Positions 1 through 12,347 of a DNA stretch of 64,000 bases are shown here, piece after piece. Within the stretch, counting starts at the first letter, position 1. Each line of letters begins with the position of its first letter. The notes beneath the pieces are model-generated. The model had not been told where the DNA came from, did not search any database, and saw only the letters and a list, made by a program, of their open reading frames with translations. This DNA comes from Triglochin maritima (lineage: Eukaryota > Streptophyta > Magnoliopsida > Alismatales > Juncaginaceae), in contig OY821775.1 in the NCBI GenBank assembly GCA_963682175.1, positions 8,094,501 through 8,158,500 on the forward strand, in the 5' to 3' direction. A program made the translations under genes and the position numbers.

Positions 1-3000
1 CTTATTTCTGTGATAGAGCCACTCTGTCCTCTTATTGCATGCATTGAATTTTGCTAATTTTCGATGTATATACAACAGAATAGTATTCGTATGAACTAAA
101 TTAACCTGAATGACGTCTACTTCAATTATCTTAGTCAACACGCTAATCCATAATAGAGCCAAATTGAAAGAAATATTCAGTTGACGGTCTTCGCCTGAAT
201 GTAATTTCCATTCAAGGACCAACGTAATTATCTTTTAATTATTGAGGGCTAAAAGGTAAGCATGCACGCTGGCTCTTTAATATTATTGTTCTCTCATCAT
301 AGCCATTTCCCCTTATCTGTTCAAGATTACGCAATACTCATTGTGACCCTTCTGGCTCTTCTTCAATGTAAACAAATTATTGCTAGTTGACATTTGGTCT
401 TTTTATATAAACTATATTGTGGGCTTGACCAATGATTGGATTATTCAAGCTCATATAAGTGCATTATTGTTGGGACGAGGCTACCTTCTACCTAACTATA
501 TATATATTGGAGATAATAGCAACTAAGTTAACCTCCATATCAAACCTTGCATCAGCCTAATCCATGTATTATTTCCATTTGTTACTAGCCAGTTGCGTAA
601 GTTAGAGTATACTAAGCTAAATCACCGTGACTAAGTTGTTGGGATTAAATGGTACTACACTCTTCCTATTGAATATCCATCTATCATCTGAACAATAATT
701 TCATAGTTAATTAACGTATTGTACGGTCTTTAGTTTGATTTTTCAAACTAAATTGTTGTGTAGAACACAACTTCGAGTCACCCTTTTATCTGTATGGTCA
801 CTTTCCTTCGTAAAAGAACTACGTGACATGGTATAAATCTATTCACCCTTACAACAATATATCTTCATTAAAGGGTGCTCTTTTCCGAAAAAAGATGGAA
901 TTTTTCTTCTTACGTAGCTAAACATTATTGATGTGTGTGCATTGAGTTGTTAAACCCTAGCTTTTATAAATACGGTAAGCTGGTAATCATACTTACAAAT
1001 GGACAAAAATCAATAGTGTCTCATCAGGTTAAACGCAAGAGTTTGATCAGGGACGGTCAAGATTAACAAACTATTACTCCAAGCAAAAAAAAGTCTATAT
1101 ATATCCGTTCCAAGAAGTTCTATTCTACATTTTTCATTAAAGAAATTGAGAAGCTATTAGTGCGAGTATATTAAATTAACCTATCAAACTCAACTTGCTT
1201 AAATTGTTGCAAGGATGCTCCAATTTCATCGTGCAAACGATCGACGATCAATTATTCAGATTTGCTAATGTCATCGAATTAGTTTTTGGTGTGATTCATC
1301 AACTTGGTGTCCCAATTGAAAGCCATCGGCTTCATTTTTTTGTACCAGTTTTTCTCTATTTGTCTTGGTTAGAGTGGTGGATCTGAAGCATAGCTAGAAC
1401 CTTATTAGGCATGTCAACTAATAAATCCAAGATGTCTAACTGTGCTTCTCCAATTATACTTTGTCTTCAAATGTAGGTCAAGGCATCTAAATCCACTTCT
1501 TTTGTTGTTTTGAGTTAGTAGAACAAAACAAATCAAAAGAAATTATTCTCCACCTTAGCACTAAACAAGTGATTAGGGATCGCGTGGTAAAGCTTTCTTC
1601 ACGAATTATAGGTTCATGGATGCAATAAACTCTTGTTTATACTAACCAACAACACTTAAGGATCGAGAACATGTTCACTTGTCTTTTATTCTTTGAAAAT
1701 CCTCCATGATTTGGGATTCTTAGTTTCATGGATGCTTCCTTGCATGGGAGGAGCTTTGTCCTTGTCAGTGACGAGTCTTTTGGAATTAAAATGGAAACAA
1801 ACAATATATTTCATTATCAAGAATATTTATTCCTTTGTTTGTCTAACCAGGTGTTAAGAAGGGCACAAACTCGCCGACCTTATTATTTTCCACAGAGAAA
1901 TATTTTTCAAAGGGTCAAAGTTAAGGAAATATACACGCCACGAGCAAAGCAAAACATATTAACCACACGATCAACATAATTAAAACGAAAGAAATAGTGC
2001 AAGACGCAATCAATCTAAAATATCGCCACACCATAAACTAAGCTATAACATCAAGTTAGACATAGAAACCCAACGTCAAGTCGGAATAAGAGAACACTTT
2101 AGATGACTTAAAGTCTTAAACGGCTGTTAAATTTCGTAAAATGCTAAAACAAGTCATAATAAGAAAAGTTAAACATACATCGTGGTCTTTCATAAGGAAA
2201 TAGGAAGTCACATTATCTAACCAGTAAGATTACACATAAACGTCAAAATTATCTAGTCATTCACACATTACGCATCTCTCACATCAAGAATCAATTATTC
2301 ATGGTGCAAAAATTCAAACCAACGTGCAATTACCTTATCTACTACTTGTAGCCCTACATATATCAGCAATAATTCACTTAAAATATCAATTCATATGTTA
2401 TGCGCCAACAATAATTCACTTAGGCTATCATTTCTTATTGTATACTTCACAAAACGGATGTGAAAGCGTTGACATATGATACTCCCACGTGTCACTAGTC
2501 AATTTATGAAACCCTAATCTAGTCCAACACCAACACCAATTAGACCAATGATATCGTCTAATTTATGGACATCACGTACATCATCACCCTTGTCATCTTC
2601 ATTATCGATTTTCCACTCTCAAACTAAACTAAGTTAATGTTGCTTTTTTTAGCGCTAACAATGGCACCTATGATGGAAGTTGGAGAGTTGAGAATGGTAT
2701 AGAAGGGTCGGAGGGTGGACTGATTAGCCTATATTGAGAGTGAGATGTGGACCCAATGGTGCTCGAGGTGAGCCCATCTCTTAGTCATATGACCTTAAAT
2801 AACTAGCTTAACCACCACCTCCACCGCCCTAATTCATTCTTTTTCTCATCTACAAACTAATATAATATTTTCTTTTTCCATATTTTCTTCCATCGATCCC
2901 CTTGGAGTAAAACAACATCATGAAATGACTCCACAACCAACCTCTGCCACCACTTTATTTCTCTTTTATGTGATGGAAGCAAAGGACAAGTGTAGGCCTC

Positions 3001-4468
3001 CATTATTACAAGAGCTTGTGTGAGCTCCTAAACTTTGCATTGTTTGTGGGCAAATGGCTCCATGCAATGAATATTTATGTTTTATCTTCTCCGATGCTGA
3101 CGATCAACAAGTGTATCTCCTAGACAGGCATCAAACGATGGCCTCTTATACGTCCACGTAGGATTGCATGTGTGGTTGGAGATTTTCGATGTCTAGGTCA
3201 ACGACACATCAAAAATCTTTATCTAGACAACTTTATGTGATGTATGCACGACAAGTAGTTATGTGCATTAACAATATATTTTAACATACGTTAAATAGTA
3301 ATTGCTCCTAAGATCTTTAGAAGTATTAATTAAAGTAGTGGGTTTTTCATTTTAAAATATATTGAAGTTGTAGTGATCGAAGAACTAGAGATACATGGGT
3401 TGTTATGGCTTTAATATATTTAGAGGTTTGTTTAATCCACCACTTTCAAACAATAAACCATTCCAACCATGTATCATGATATAAAATTTTAATGAAGTAA
3501 TATATGGAAGTGTATTTCCTACTACTCCCCTAGTAAAATTCTGTTAGAGATATTGGAACAGTAGTGTAACATTAAGTAGAGTTTGTCATGACAGAATAGA
3601 TCGACCGAATTAGAATTGATCGATCATTTTTGATCAGTCTAAAAAATTTAGAATTTATTGTCGCCCAATATTTGGTCAACCGTGTGTCAATCAATCAACT
3701 GTTCCACACAAATTTTCAAGGCAAAAAATTAAAAAGTTGGACAATGATGCACTGTGTCTACATAGGACAATTATTGAGGAGACAATTGATCTTTAGGAGA
3801 AATTTAGGATACTAAAAGTCATAAAAATAATCTAAATCATCCGATACTTTAACACTATTCTATATATGACGTTTTTAATTATTAAGTTTAGAAAGTAGCG
3901 AACTAATTTTCCATAAATGTTGAACGTATATTTACTCGCGTGAATCAGCTCCATCATCAGGAGACGAATTAGGAGTAAGGAAGATATTTGTTCACGTGAA
4001 AGAATAGTGTTGGAGGCATATGTGTGAGATCACGAGGGAAATAGAAGCCAAAAGAAGGTCACGAGGGAGCAGTTTCCATGGCTGGATTTCTTTTTTGTTT
4101 TATTAGAATGATGATTTCTCGAGATGGTTTTAGGTCTTTCTGATTTTTATTTCATGAATAGAAGATCCCCTTATTCCTCTGCACATGTCATATTTTATTT
4201 GCTGACTTGAAACATATTTATGTTGGAGTTCGGTCGAAGTGATAGATACAACTCTTGGTGTTGGATAAGGTACACGTCGGATTCATTTGTACAATTAGGA
4301 GAGTATTTTGCTTTGACCTATTTATTGGGTTTGAAGGAGATTAATTTGGGGATTCTACAAAGACCTATTCATCCTAGCCCCAGATTATTATCTGGATGAT
4401 CCCACTGTGGTTTTAATTTCCTTTCTTGTCTCTAGAACCCTGTAATTTTTTTTCCAAGGTTTCTTTAA
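1..4468. other. AT-rich intergenic DNA, no gene recognised
   Basis: Only short open frames (about 60-83 codons) occur, none with a recognisable domain, splice structure or codon pattern. No paired terminal repeats were recognised. The same DNA recurs at 32388-36855. Confidence 0.6.
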
Positions 4469-5264
4469 GAGAACCATTAACTCCAACTTCATTTTTTCCT
4501 CCAATCCAGTTTCTCTTTCCGCCACGTCAGCAAAAAACACTATGCAACCCACCACCCAACCCAACTCATTTTTCACTTCTTAACCACGACCCCACTTTCA
4601 ACACACTCTCTCATCCACATAATTTTTTTACCTCATTTTCTATTTCATCACAAAAACACATAAACTACTAAATAAATTATTTCTACAGTAACTTAATCTA
4701 ATTAAATTACATTAATTGTCAAATAATTTCAAAAAAGTAGATTTAATAATGACCACTCCAACGGATCGGCAAAGGGACAGCGCCCCCTGAAGATTTTTTA
4801 TTTTTGAGATTTATTAGTAATTCTCTACTGATTTTTTTGGGTTACTAATGGATTTTTAGGTGAACCTGGGTAAATTCATGTGTTCTATTTTACTAGGTAA
4901 TTTTCTTTAATTATATACATTTACAATTATCTTACTAATTTTGTTTAATTACTTACATTTATTTTTACTAATTTTGATTAATTATTTTCATTTATTTTAC
5001 TAATTTTTATTAATTATTTTCGTTTATTTTATTTTTCAGAAATTAATTCTAATTATATAAAAACATATACATATCAATTAAATATTATTTAACAAATAAA
5101 AAAACTAATTTTTAATAAAAAAACAAAAAAAAACTGGGCCAACCCGAGTTGGCCACGTGGCCAACTCGGGTCGGAACCCGACCCGACCTGGGCCCCCCCC
5201 CCCATTAAGGGGTCTGGGGTCGGGTCGAGACCCGACCCCAAAAGGCCATCCGTTAAGGATGGCC
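4469..5264. mobile_element. Tourist-like (PIF/Harbinger-derived) MITE
   Basis: The left end reads GAGAACCATTAACTCC after a TAA. The right end, read on the other strand, is GGCCATCCTTAACGGATGG and is followed by TAA (5265-5267). These ends resemble the termini of the full PIF/Harbinger at 22041-26416 (GAGCAYC.TTAAC), and the subterminal GCTGACGTGGC motif near 4520 is shared with that element's right end. No coding capacity. An alternative left end at 4750, also after TAA, is possible. Length about 796 bp. Confidence 0.5.
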
Positions 5265-5266
5265 TA
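5142..5266. repeat. Cluster of three hairpins at MITE end
   Basis: There are three near-perfect inverted repeats. 5142-5171 is a 30-bp palindrome whose half is ACCCGAGTTGGCCAC and whose centre forms a G-box CACGTG. 5215-5240 has 12-bp arms TGGGGTCGGGTC separated by GA. 5246-5266 has arms GGCCATCC around GTTAA. They lie in the GC-rich right end of the MITE and are the strongest foldback potential there. Repeated at 37529-37653. Confidence 0.75.
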
Positions 5267-5440
5267 ATGGCTTGGATCGCTTGAGTGTATATAATCTCTA
5301 TTTTTTATGCATTTTGCATCATATATATTCAGGGGTAGTGACGAGTAGAGTGAGGGCTGCCCCATGTTCTACTCAGTTTTATTCCTGTTGTTTTTACTTT
5401 GAATATGTGAATTAAATATTTTTGTAGGGAAAACATACAA

Positions 5441-5777
5441 ACGGTCGACCGGTAGCAAGTTCGATCGACCGACACTACAATTTGACGCCCAACACAAAGT
5501 GCCTGGATATTTCCGGTCGACTGGTCGTTCTCCATCGGTCAACCGTTTCTATGTCTGGACGCGTCGGTCGACCGGTAGTTCTCAACCAGTCGACCGTTTC
5601 TGCATTTGGAGGTCCGGGACAAGTGCCTGGAGATTTTCGGTCGACCGGTTGGAGTGTTGTGACATTGCATTAAAATTTTCGATCGACCGAAGGTACACGA
5701 CGGTCGACCGATGGAGCCCAAGATAAGTTACAACTCTTAAGTTCGGTCAACCGTTTCGCCCTTCGGTCGACCGTTAG
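5441..5777. promoter_or_regulatory. CGGTCGACCG palindrome array in copia U3
   Basis: About ten occurrences of the self-complementary 10-mer CGGTCGACCG or one-step variants (GATCGACCG, CGGTCAACCG, CGGTCGACTGG) at irregular spacing. The array ends about 75 bp upstream of the TATA box. Position and repetition fit an LTR enhancer or protein-binding array; that role is inferred. Confidence 0.6.
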
Positions 5778-5850
5778 GAATAATTCTGCCCACGATCTGC
5801 ACCTTCTTTACTCCATTTTTGTGTGCAATTAATATTTGTTTTTGGCATAA

Positions 5851-5858
5851 TATATAAA
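5851..5858 (+). promoter_or_regulatory. Copia LTR TATA box
   Basis: TATATAAA follows the motif array and lies about 350 bp before the LTR end, as expected for the U3/R boundary. The equivalent in the 3' LTR is near 11991. Confidence 0.6.
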
Positions 5859-6202
5859 GGCAATTTCATTCCCCTTTGTATTATCAATCAGCTTTATTAT
5901 TCTACTTTGCATTTTGAGAGAGAGCATCATTGTGGATTCGGTAGGAGCAATTTCAATCGGGATTTCTTCGTCGGTTGGTCAATGTGTTCTGTAAGCCTCT
6001 CTTGTAATTCGTTTCTTTCTATAGTATATTGATGTTGGGTCGTCCGTGGTTTTTCCCGCATAGGGTTTCCACGTTAAATTACTTGTGTCTTGCGTGTTTG
6101 CGTGGTTTGGTGTTTGTGATTTGCGTTATTTGGTTTCTTTTCTTCTATCGGATTTGCTATTTTTCCGCTACGTATTTTGGGATTATCTTATTCCATAACA
6201 AC

Positions 6203-6214
6203 AAGTATCAGATC
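6203..6214 (+). other. Copia primer-binding site
   Basis: AAGTATCAGATC just inside the 5' LTR matches, with a few changes, the initiator-Met tRNA complement (TGGTATCAGAGC) typical of plant copia elements. Confidence 0.6.
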
Positions 6215-6241
6215 TTTTTGGTCCGAATTCTTGGGTTTTAT

Positions 6242-6960
6242 CGATTGTTCTTACAAATACACTTGACGAATCAATGGAAGATTGAGAAATTGAGCCGAGA
6301 TGTTAATTTTGGCTTGTGGCAAGTCAAGATGCACACAATTCTGGTGCAGCAAGAGGTGAATGCCGTTCTTGAGGGCATGGATTCGTTGCCGAAAGAAATA
6401 TCCGAACAAGATAAGATGAAGCGTGATCAAAAGGCGATGTCAACCATAAAGTTATCTCTGTCCGATGAAGTTTTGAGAGAGGTGTTGAAGGAGAAGACGA
6501 TTGCAAGTATGTGGAAGAATCTACAGGAAGTCTACATGAAGAAGTCATTTGCAAGCCGAATTATCTTGAAGAAGTTGTTCATATTCAAGATGAAGTCGGT
6601 ATTTCTCTTCAACAACACTTAGATGATTTTAATGCAATCATTATGGAGCTGGAGAAAGTGGATGCAAAGTTTTCTGACGAGGATCAAACAATACTTTTTC
6701 TTTGTTCGTTGAGTTCTTCATATGATCACTTTGTGAAGACAATAATGTACATCAGGACTGACATCTCTCTTGCGGATGTCAAAACACACTCTCCTCCAAA
6801 TCTGATATGGAGAAGAGGTCTGATGGTTCTGATTCGAGCAAGAGTGAAGCGTTGGTTGCTCGTGGTAAGGGAAAAAAAAGGAGTTTCTCAAAAAAAACTC
6901 CTCCAAGACCAAATCGAAGGACAAAGATATTATTTATCATTACTGCAATAAGAATGACCA
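6242..6960 (+). pseudogene. Copia gag, frameshifted
   Basis: The translation reads through the WQVKM..ILVQQ capsid segment and a KLSLSDEVL..MWKNLQEVYMKKS region of the copia gag-polypeptide family. It then changes frame near 6600 (QQHLDDFNAIIMELEKVD..) and again near 6790. A CCHC-type nucleocapsid knuckle follows around 6930-6975 (HYCNKNDHKISEC) but appears to lack its first cysteine. In an active element gag forms the virus-like particle; this copy cannot make one protein. An identical copy lies at 38629-39347. Confidence 0.8.
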
Positions 6961-9900
6961 CAAGATATCAGAATGTTTTAAGTTACAGAAAAGTGAGAAG
7001 CAGAGGGGTTATGGTAGTAGTGATCAGTTAGGTTCAAATATTGCAGAATCCGATTCTGATTTTGTGTTAGCAGCTACATGTTCGTCTGAAGTTTCAGATA
7101 GTTGGGTGATTGATACAAGCAATACATTCCACTTAACTCCAAACAAACACTGGTTTTCATCCTATGAACTGATGTCAGGTGGAATGGTTGTGATGGATAA
7201 TGGTGACATGTGCGAGGTTGCAGGTATTGGCTCTGTCAGATTGAGGACCCACGATGGCTTGGTCAAGGTTTTGTCGGATGTGCGACATGTTCCAGAGGTG
7301 AGCAAGAATCTAATTTCAGTAGGCAGTCTGACTGCAAAGAGCTACAAATTCAGTTGTGATGATGACTCCATATCCTTAACCAAAGGATCACTTATTCTGA
7401 TGAAGGGGAAGAAGCTTGGGCCCGGTAAGCTTTATATGCTTAAGTGAGAAAATGTGGTGGGTGACGCAGTTGTGGCGTCATCGTTGTCTGGTGAGGAAAA
7501 TGCCCAATTTTGGCATATGAAGTTTGGGCACATGAGTGAGAAATGCATGACAGTGTTGAACAAACGTGGTTTGTTTGGAAGTTAGAAAATCGACAGTCGG
7601 AACTTCTGTGAATATTGTGTGTTGGGGAAGCAAAAAAGTCAGTTTCTCCGCATCGAAGCACACCACCGTGGTCACTCTAGATTACGTCCACTCTTATTTA
7701 TAGGGACCTTCATAGGTTCCATCAAAAGGTGGAACTCGCCACATGCTCACATTTATTGATGATTTCTCCAAAAAGACTTGGGTTTATATTCTGAAACAAA
7801 AGAGTGTTGTGTTTCAGAATTTTCAGTACTGGAAGACTATAATTGAAAATCAAACAAGGAAGAAGATTAAGATATTAAAGACGGATAATGGTTTGGAGTT
7901 TTGTTCCTAAGAGTTTAACGATTTCTACAAAGATGAAGGAATCGTAAGACATTGAACTATTCATCATACACCACAACAGAATAGAATAACAGAACGTTTG
8001 AATCGAACTCTCTTAGAGAGACCTAGATGTATGCTTCTGAATGCTGACCTGACTAAGGATTTCTAGGCAAAAGCAGTGTGTACCGTTTGTTATTTAGTGA
8101 ACCGTTCTCCTCAGACTGTTTGGATATGAAAACACTGGAAGAAGTTTGGTCAGGTGAAGCTTCAGATCTGTCCAAGTTGAGGGTTTTTGGTTGTCCAGCG
8201 TACACACATGTAGATCAAGGAAAGTTGAATGTTTGGTCGTTGAAGTGTATATTCCTTGGCTACGATTTGGGTGTGAAGGGTTATCGTCTGTGGTGTAAGG
8301 AATCTCAGAAAGTCATGGTGGAAAGAAATGTTGTCTTTAATGAGCTTGCTATGTTACCTTCCAGGAAAGACACTATTATTTCGACTCCTGTGTCAAATGG
8401 TGCTCCTGTTCAGGTGGAGTCACCGGTAGTGAATGCTGATGAGGACTCTGGTGTGACGCAAGTGGAGAGTTCGAAGTCTGAGGAAGATGAAGAGTATTTG
8501 TTGGCAAGGGACAAGGAAAGGCGTTTGACCAAGAAACCTTGTAGATACGCTGAATCAGTCCTTGCATATGCTATGAGTACAACTGAAGATATTGGAGTCT
8601 CTGGTGAGCCGAGCAAATATTCAGAGGCAATTTTGGCCCCCGATTCAGCTGCTTGGGTGGGTGCAATGAATGAAGAGATGAAGTCTCTTCATAAGAACCA
8701 AACTTGGAAGATGGTAGAACTTCCAAAAGGAAAAAGGGTCATTAGCTGCAAATGGGTCTTCAAGAAGAAAATCGAGGGTTCCTCAGATGTGAGGTATAAA
8801 GCTCGATTAGTTTCTCGTGATTTTATTCAGGTGGAGGGTGTAGATTATAGTGATATTTTCTCACTCGTTGTGAAGCATACTTCTATTCGTGTTTTGTTGA
8901 GTTTGGTTGCAATTCATGATTTAGAGTTAGAGCAACTTGACGTGAAGACTGTTTTCCTACATGGAGAATTAGAGGAGCATATTTACCTGTCTCAACAGAG
9001 GGCCTTGTGGTCGAGGGTAAAGAGTATCAGGTTTATTTGCTGAAGAAGTCGCTTTACGGGTTAAAGCAGTCGCCTCGACAATGGTATAAAAGATTTAATT
9101 CTTTTATGGTTGTACATGATTACAACAGATCAAAGTATGATTGTTGTGTTACCGAAAGGTATTTTCGGATAACTCCCTTGTTTTGTTATTATTTTATGTA
9201 GATGATATGTTGGTTGCAGCTACGGACAAGTCTACAATATTTGAGCTTAAAAAGTTGTTAAAGGTTGAGTTCGAGATGAAAGATCTCGAGTCGGCGAAGA
9301 GAATTTTAGGTATGGAGATCCGTCGAGATCGCAAATGCAAGAACTTTGTTTCTCTCCCAACATCAATATGTTGAGAAAGTCTTGCATCGTTTTGGCATGT
9401 AGGGTGCCAAGTCTGAAAGAATTCCTCTCGCCGTGCATTTTAAGCTCTCGACATACTTGTGTCCTAAGAAGGATGAGGATATGGCATAAATATCGCGGGT
9501 GCCTTATTCTAGTGTAGTTTACAGCTTGATGTTTGCCATGATATGCACTCGTCCAGATATGGCTCAGGCAGTCAGTGTTGTGCGCTGTTTTTTGTCGAAT
9601 CCTGGAAAGGAGCATTGGTCAGTTGTGAAGTGGATTCTCAGGTACTTGAAAGGTACAACTTAGTTATCTCTCAAATTTGGCCGATCTTAGTATTCGTTGA
9701 TGGGGTTTGTTGATGTCGATTACGCGGGAGACCGTGATAGACAAAGATCTATGCATGATTATGTGTTCACTGTTGGGAGCACGACTATTAGTTGAAAAGC
9801 GACGTTGCAATACACTGTTGCTTTGTCTACAACAGAGCAAAGTATATGGTAGCAACTGAGGATATAAAGGAACTCTTTGGCAGAATGTTCTATTTGGAGA

Positions 9901-10158
9901 GCTTAGTACAGGTTAGAATACATGGTTGTTTATTGTGATAGTCAACGTGTCATTTATCTGACGAAGGATCAGATGTATCACGAGAGGACAAAGCATATCG
10001 ACGTCTGTTATAACTTCATTTGGGAAGTTGTTGCTGAAGGAGGTGTGATGGTGAAGAAGGTGGCCACAGAAGATAATCCGGTTGATAAGTTGGCGAAACC
10101 CGTCATTTCAACTAAGTTCATGGTATGCTTGAACTTGGTTGGTTTGAGCTCCGAGTAG
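6925..10158 (+). pseudogene. Copia pol (protease-integrase-RT-RNase H), inactivated
   Basis: Recognisable in order: protease-like SWVIDTSNT (7100; active-site Gly appears lost); GAG-pre-integrase FWHMKFGHMS (7510); integrase with FIDDFSKK, KTDNGLEF and TERLNRT carrying the D, D and E positions (7750-8010); RT from EEMKSLHKNQTWKMV (8670) through YKARLVSRDF, KSLYGLKQSPRQWYKRF (9050) and YVDDMLVAA (9200); RNase H with DYAGDRDRQRS (9720) and HIDVCYNFI (9995). In-frame stops at about 7445, 7584, 7908, 7954 and 8064, plus frameshifts near 9010, 9160 and 9350, make it non-functional. Its product would have been a polyprotein for reverse transcription and integration. Confidence 0.9.
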
Positions 10159-10241
10159 GAGGAGCTACGACGACGACACAACAAGGAAGGAAGTGTTTCT
10201 TCAAGTTTTGGGGGGTTATTCAAGGTAAATGTAGAGATTAT

Positions 10242-12347
10242 TGTTGTTAACATTGAATATGTGAATTGAGTATTTCTGTGGGGAAAACAGACAAACGGTC
10301 GACTGGTAGAAAGATCGGTCGACCGACATTGCAGTTTGACGCCCAACACAAAGTGTCTGGATATTTCCGGTCGACCGACCGTTCTCCATGGCTCGACCAT
10401 TTCTATGTCTAGACGTCCTGGACGAAGTGTCTGGACACATCAGCCGATTGTTTCTGCATTTGGAGGTCCGTTGCAAGTGCCTGGAGATTTTCGGTCGACT
10501 GATAGTTCTCAATCGGTCGACCGGTTGGAGTGTTGTGACATTGCCTGGAAGATTTCAGTCAACCAAAGGCGCGCGACGGTCAACCAACGGAGCCCAATAT
10601 CAGTTATACGTTTTAAGTTTGGTTGACCGTTCGGAACAGTTCTGCCCACGATCCTGTAGGATTTCGTGTCCCTATGTATGTGTATATTTTAAATTTTTAA
10701 TACAAACATACATGATCGATTTCATATTTTCATTGATTTTATGTACATGTCTATGTTTATTCTAATATCATGCATTCCTACACATATTAAAATAAACAAA
10801 ATAGAGATAGGATCATACCCAAACATTCTCTAAAACCTTTCAGAAGATCCGGTATTCCGTTGCCCGTCGAATCGTCCGCTGATTCACCTCCAAGTGTTCA
10901 CCAAACTCTAAACTAGATTAGAGAGAAATGACATAGCCAATCATTCTCTAATTAAGCTTAGAATCTAGCTAATAACCCCTCTAAAAGCTCTTGAGATTTT
11001 AATATCCAAAACTTAAAACTATTAAGAGAATTTTCGTGGTGATTAAGGGAGAAAAAAATTACATTAATTCTTATGAAACAAGTAGGGTGAGAGGACTTAT
11101 TTATAGCCTCCCAAAATCACCTACATCAAGAATTATTCTCTAGTCATGATTTCTTTTTTTCTCTCCTAAAATTAATCTCAATTTGCCACATAAGCATCCT
11201 AAAAAACGTTTGAACAAATCTGGAATTAATCAAATCCTTGATATAATTATTCTCTTAATAATTCACGCAAAAATCGTGTTGTTCGGTAATTAATGTTTCA
11301 TGTTAATTACCATGATTGTGAACCGAACAACACAATTTCTGCCTGAATTATTAAGAAAATAATTAGATCATGTGTTACATTAATTTCAGATTTGATTAAT
11401 TTTTTTAAGATGCTTATGTGGCAAATTGAGATTAATTTTAGGAGAGAAAAACAAGAGATCATGAATAGAGAATAATTCTTGATGTGGGTGATTTAGGAGG
11501 CGATAAATAGGTCATCTCACCCTACTTGTTTCATAAGAATTAATGTAAAATTCTTTCACCCTTAATCACCACGAAAATTCTCTTAATAGTTTTAAGTTTT
11601 GGAGATTAAAATCTCAGAAGCTTTTGGAGGGGTTATTATCTAGATTCTAAGCATAATTAGAGAATGATTGACTATCTTCTTTCTCTCTAATCTTGTTTAG
11701 AGTTTGGTGAACACTTGGTGGCGAATCAGCGGGCGATTCGACGGGCAACAGAACACCGGATCTTCTGAAAGGTTTTAGAGAACCTTTGAGTATGATACTC
11801 TCTCTATTTTGTTTATTTTAATATATGTACGAATGCATCATATTAGAATAAATACATACATGTACATAAAATCAATGAAAATATGAAATTGATCATGTAT
11901 GTTTGTATTAATTTTTTTAAAATATACACATACATAGGGACACAAAATCCTACAGATCTGCACTTTCTTTACTCCATTTTTGTGTGCAATGTATATAAAG
12001 ACAATTTCGTCCCCCTTGTATTATCAATCATCTTTATTATTCTACTTTGCATTTTGAGAGAAAGAGATAGCATCATTGTGGATTCGGTAGGAGCAATTTC
12101 AACTGTGATCTCTTCGTTGGTTGGTCTGTGTGTTTTGTAAGCCTCTCTTGTAATTTGTTTCTCAATAGTAGATTGAGGTTGTGTCGTCTGTGGTTTTTCC
12201 CACATTGGGTTTCCACGTTTAATTACTTGTGTCTTGCGTGTTTACGTGGTTTGACGTTTGTGATTTGCATTATTTGGTTTCTTTTCTTCCATCGGATTCG
12301 TTATTTTGTTCTGCTGCGTATTTTGGGACTGATCTTATTCCATAACA
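10242..12347 (+). repeat. Copia 3' LTR, interrupted by foldback element
   Basis: Starts TGTTGTTAACATTGAATATG and ends CCATAACA before ATTCC. Removing the 1302-bp insert and its 3-bp duplication leaves about 801 bp, matching the 815-bp 5' LTR. The U3 palindrome array is present at about 10295-10630 with more mutated copies. Confidence 0.9.
10654..11955. mobile_element. Foldback (giant hairpin) element, 1302 bp
   Basis: Almost the whole element is one imperfect inverted repeat with arms of about 640 bp and its axis near 11304. Ends read CTGTAGGATTTCGTGTCCC and, on the opposite strand, CTGTAGGATTTTGTGTCCC. The uninterrupted 5' LTR has CACGATCTGCAC at this site. Here ATC is present on both sides (10651-10653 and 11956-11958), so the insertion made a 3-bp target duplication. 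No coding frame was recognised. Long terminal repeats plus a 3-bp non-TWA duplication do not fit hAT (8 bp), Mutator (about 9 bp) or PIF (TWA). CACTA elements make 3 bp but start CACT. Superfamily left open. Confidence 0.88.

Larger units (their letters stand above)
5386..6200 (+). repeat. Copia 5' LTR (815 bp)
   Basis: Starts TGTTGTTTTTAC after ATTCC and ends CCATAACA before the primer-binding region. It pairs with the interrupted LTR at 10242-12347. U3 carries an array of CGGTCGACCG palindromes upstream of a TATA box at 5851. Confidence 0.9.
5386..12347 (+). mobile_element. Ty1/copia retrotransposon, degenerate, nested insertion (copy A1)
   Basis: Complete element by its boundaries: LTRs starting TGTTG and ending AACA, flanked by the 5-bp target duplication ATTCC (5381-5385 and 12348-12352). 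Internal order is gag, protease, GAG-pre-integrase, integrase, reverse transcriptase, RNase H, which is the copia order. Gag (WQVKM..ILVQQ and the segment after it) and RT (YVDDML) resemble the Tork/Tnt1 lineage; that placement is inference. The two LTRs differ by about 15 changes in the first ~135 aligned bases, so the insertion is old, and stops and frameshifts are frequent. The 3' LTR is split by a foldback element. Confidence 0.92.

Noticed and set aside
1195..1386. 63-codon frame in AT-rich DNA, present twice
   Set aside because: Present twice only because the whole segment is duplicated; no domain or gene structure.
4750..5264. Shorter MITE starting at 4750 after a TAA
   Set aside because: Possible, but the longer version from 4469 has termini and subterminal motifs closer to the full Harbinger element in this window.
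5482..5726. Overlapping frames with STGRP/SVDRF-type repeats in the LTR
   Set aside because: They arise from translating the CGGTCGACCG array; the same occurs in every LTR carrying it and the frames are not conserved.
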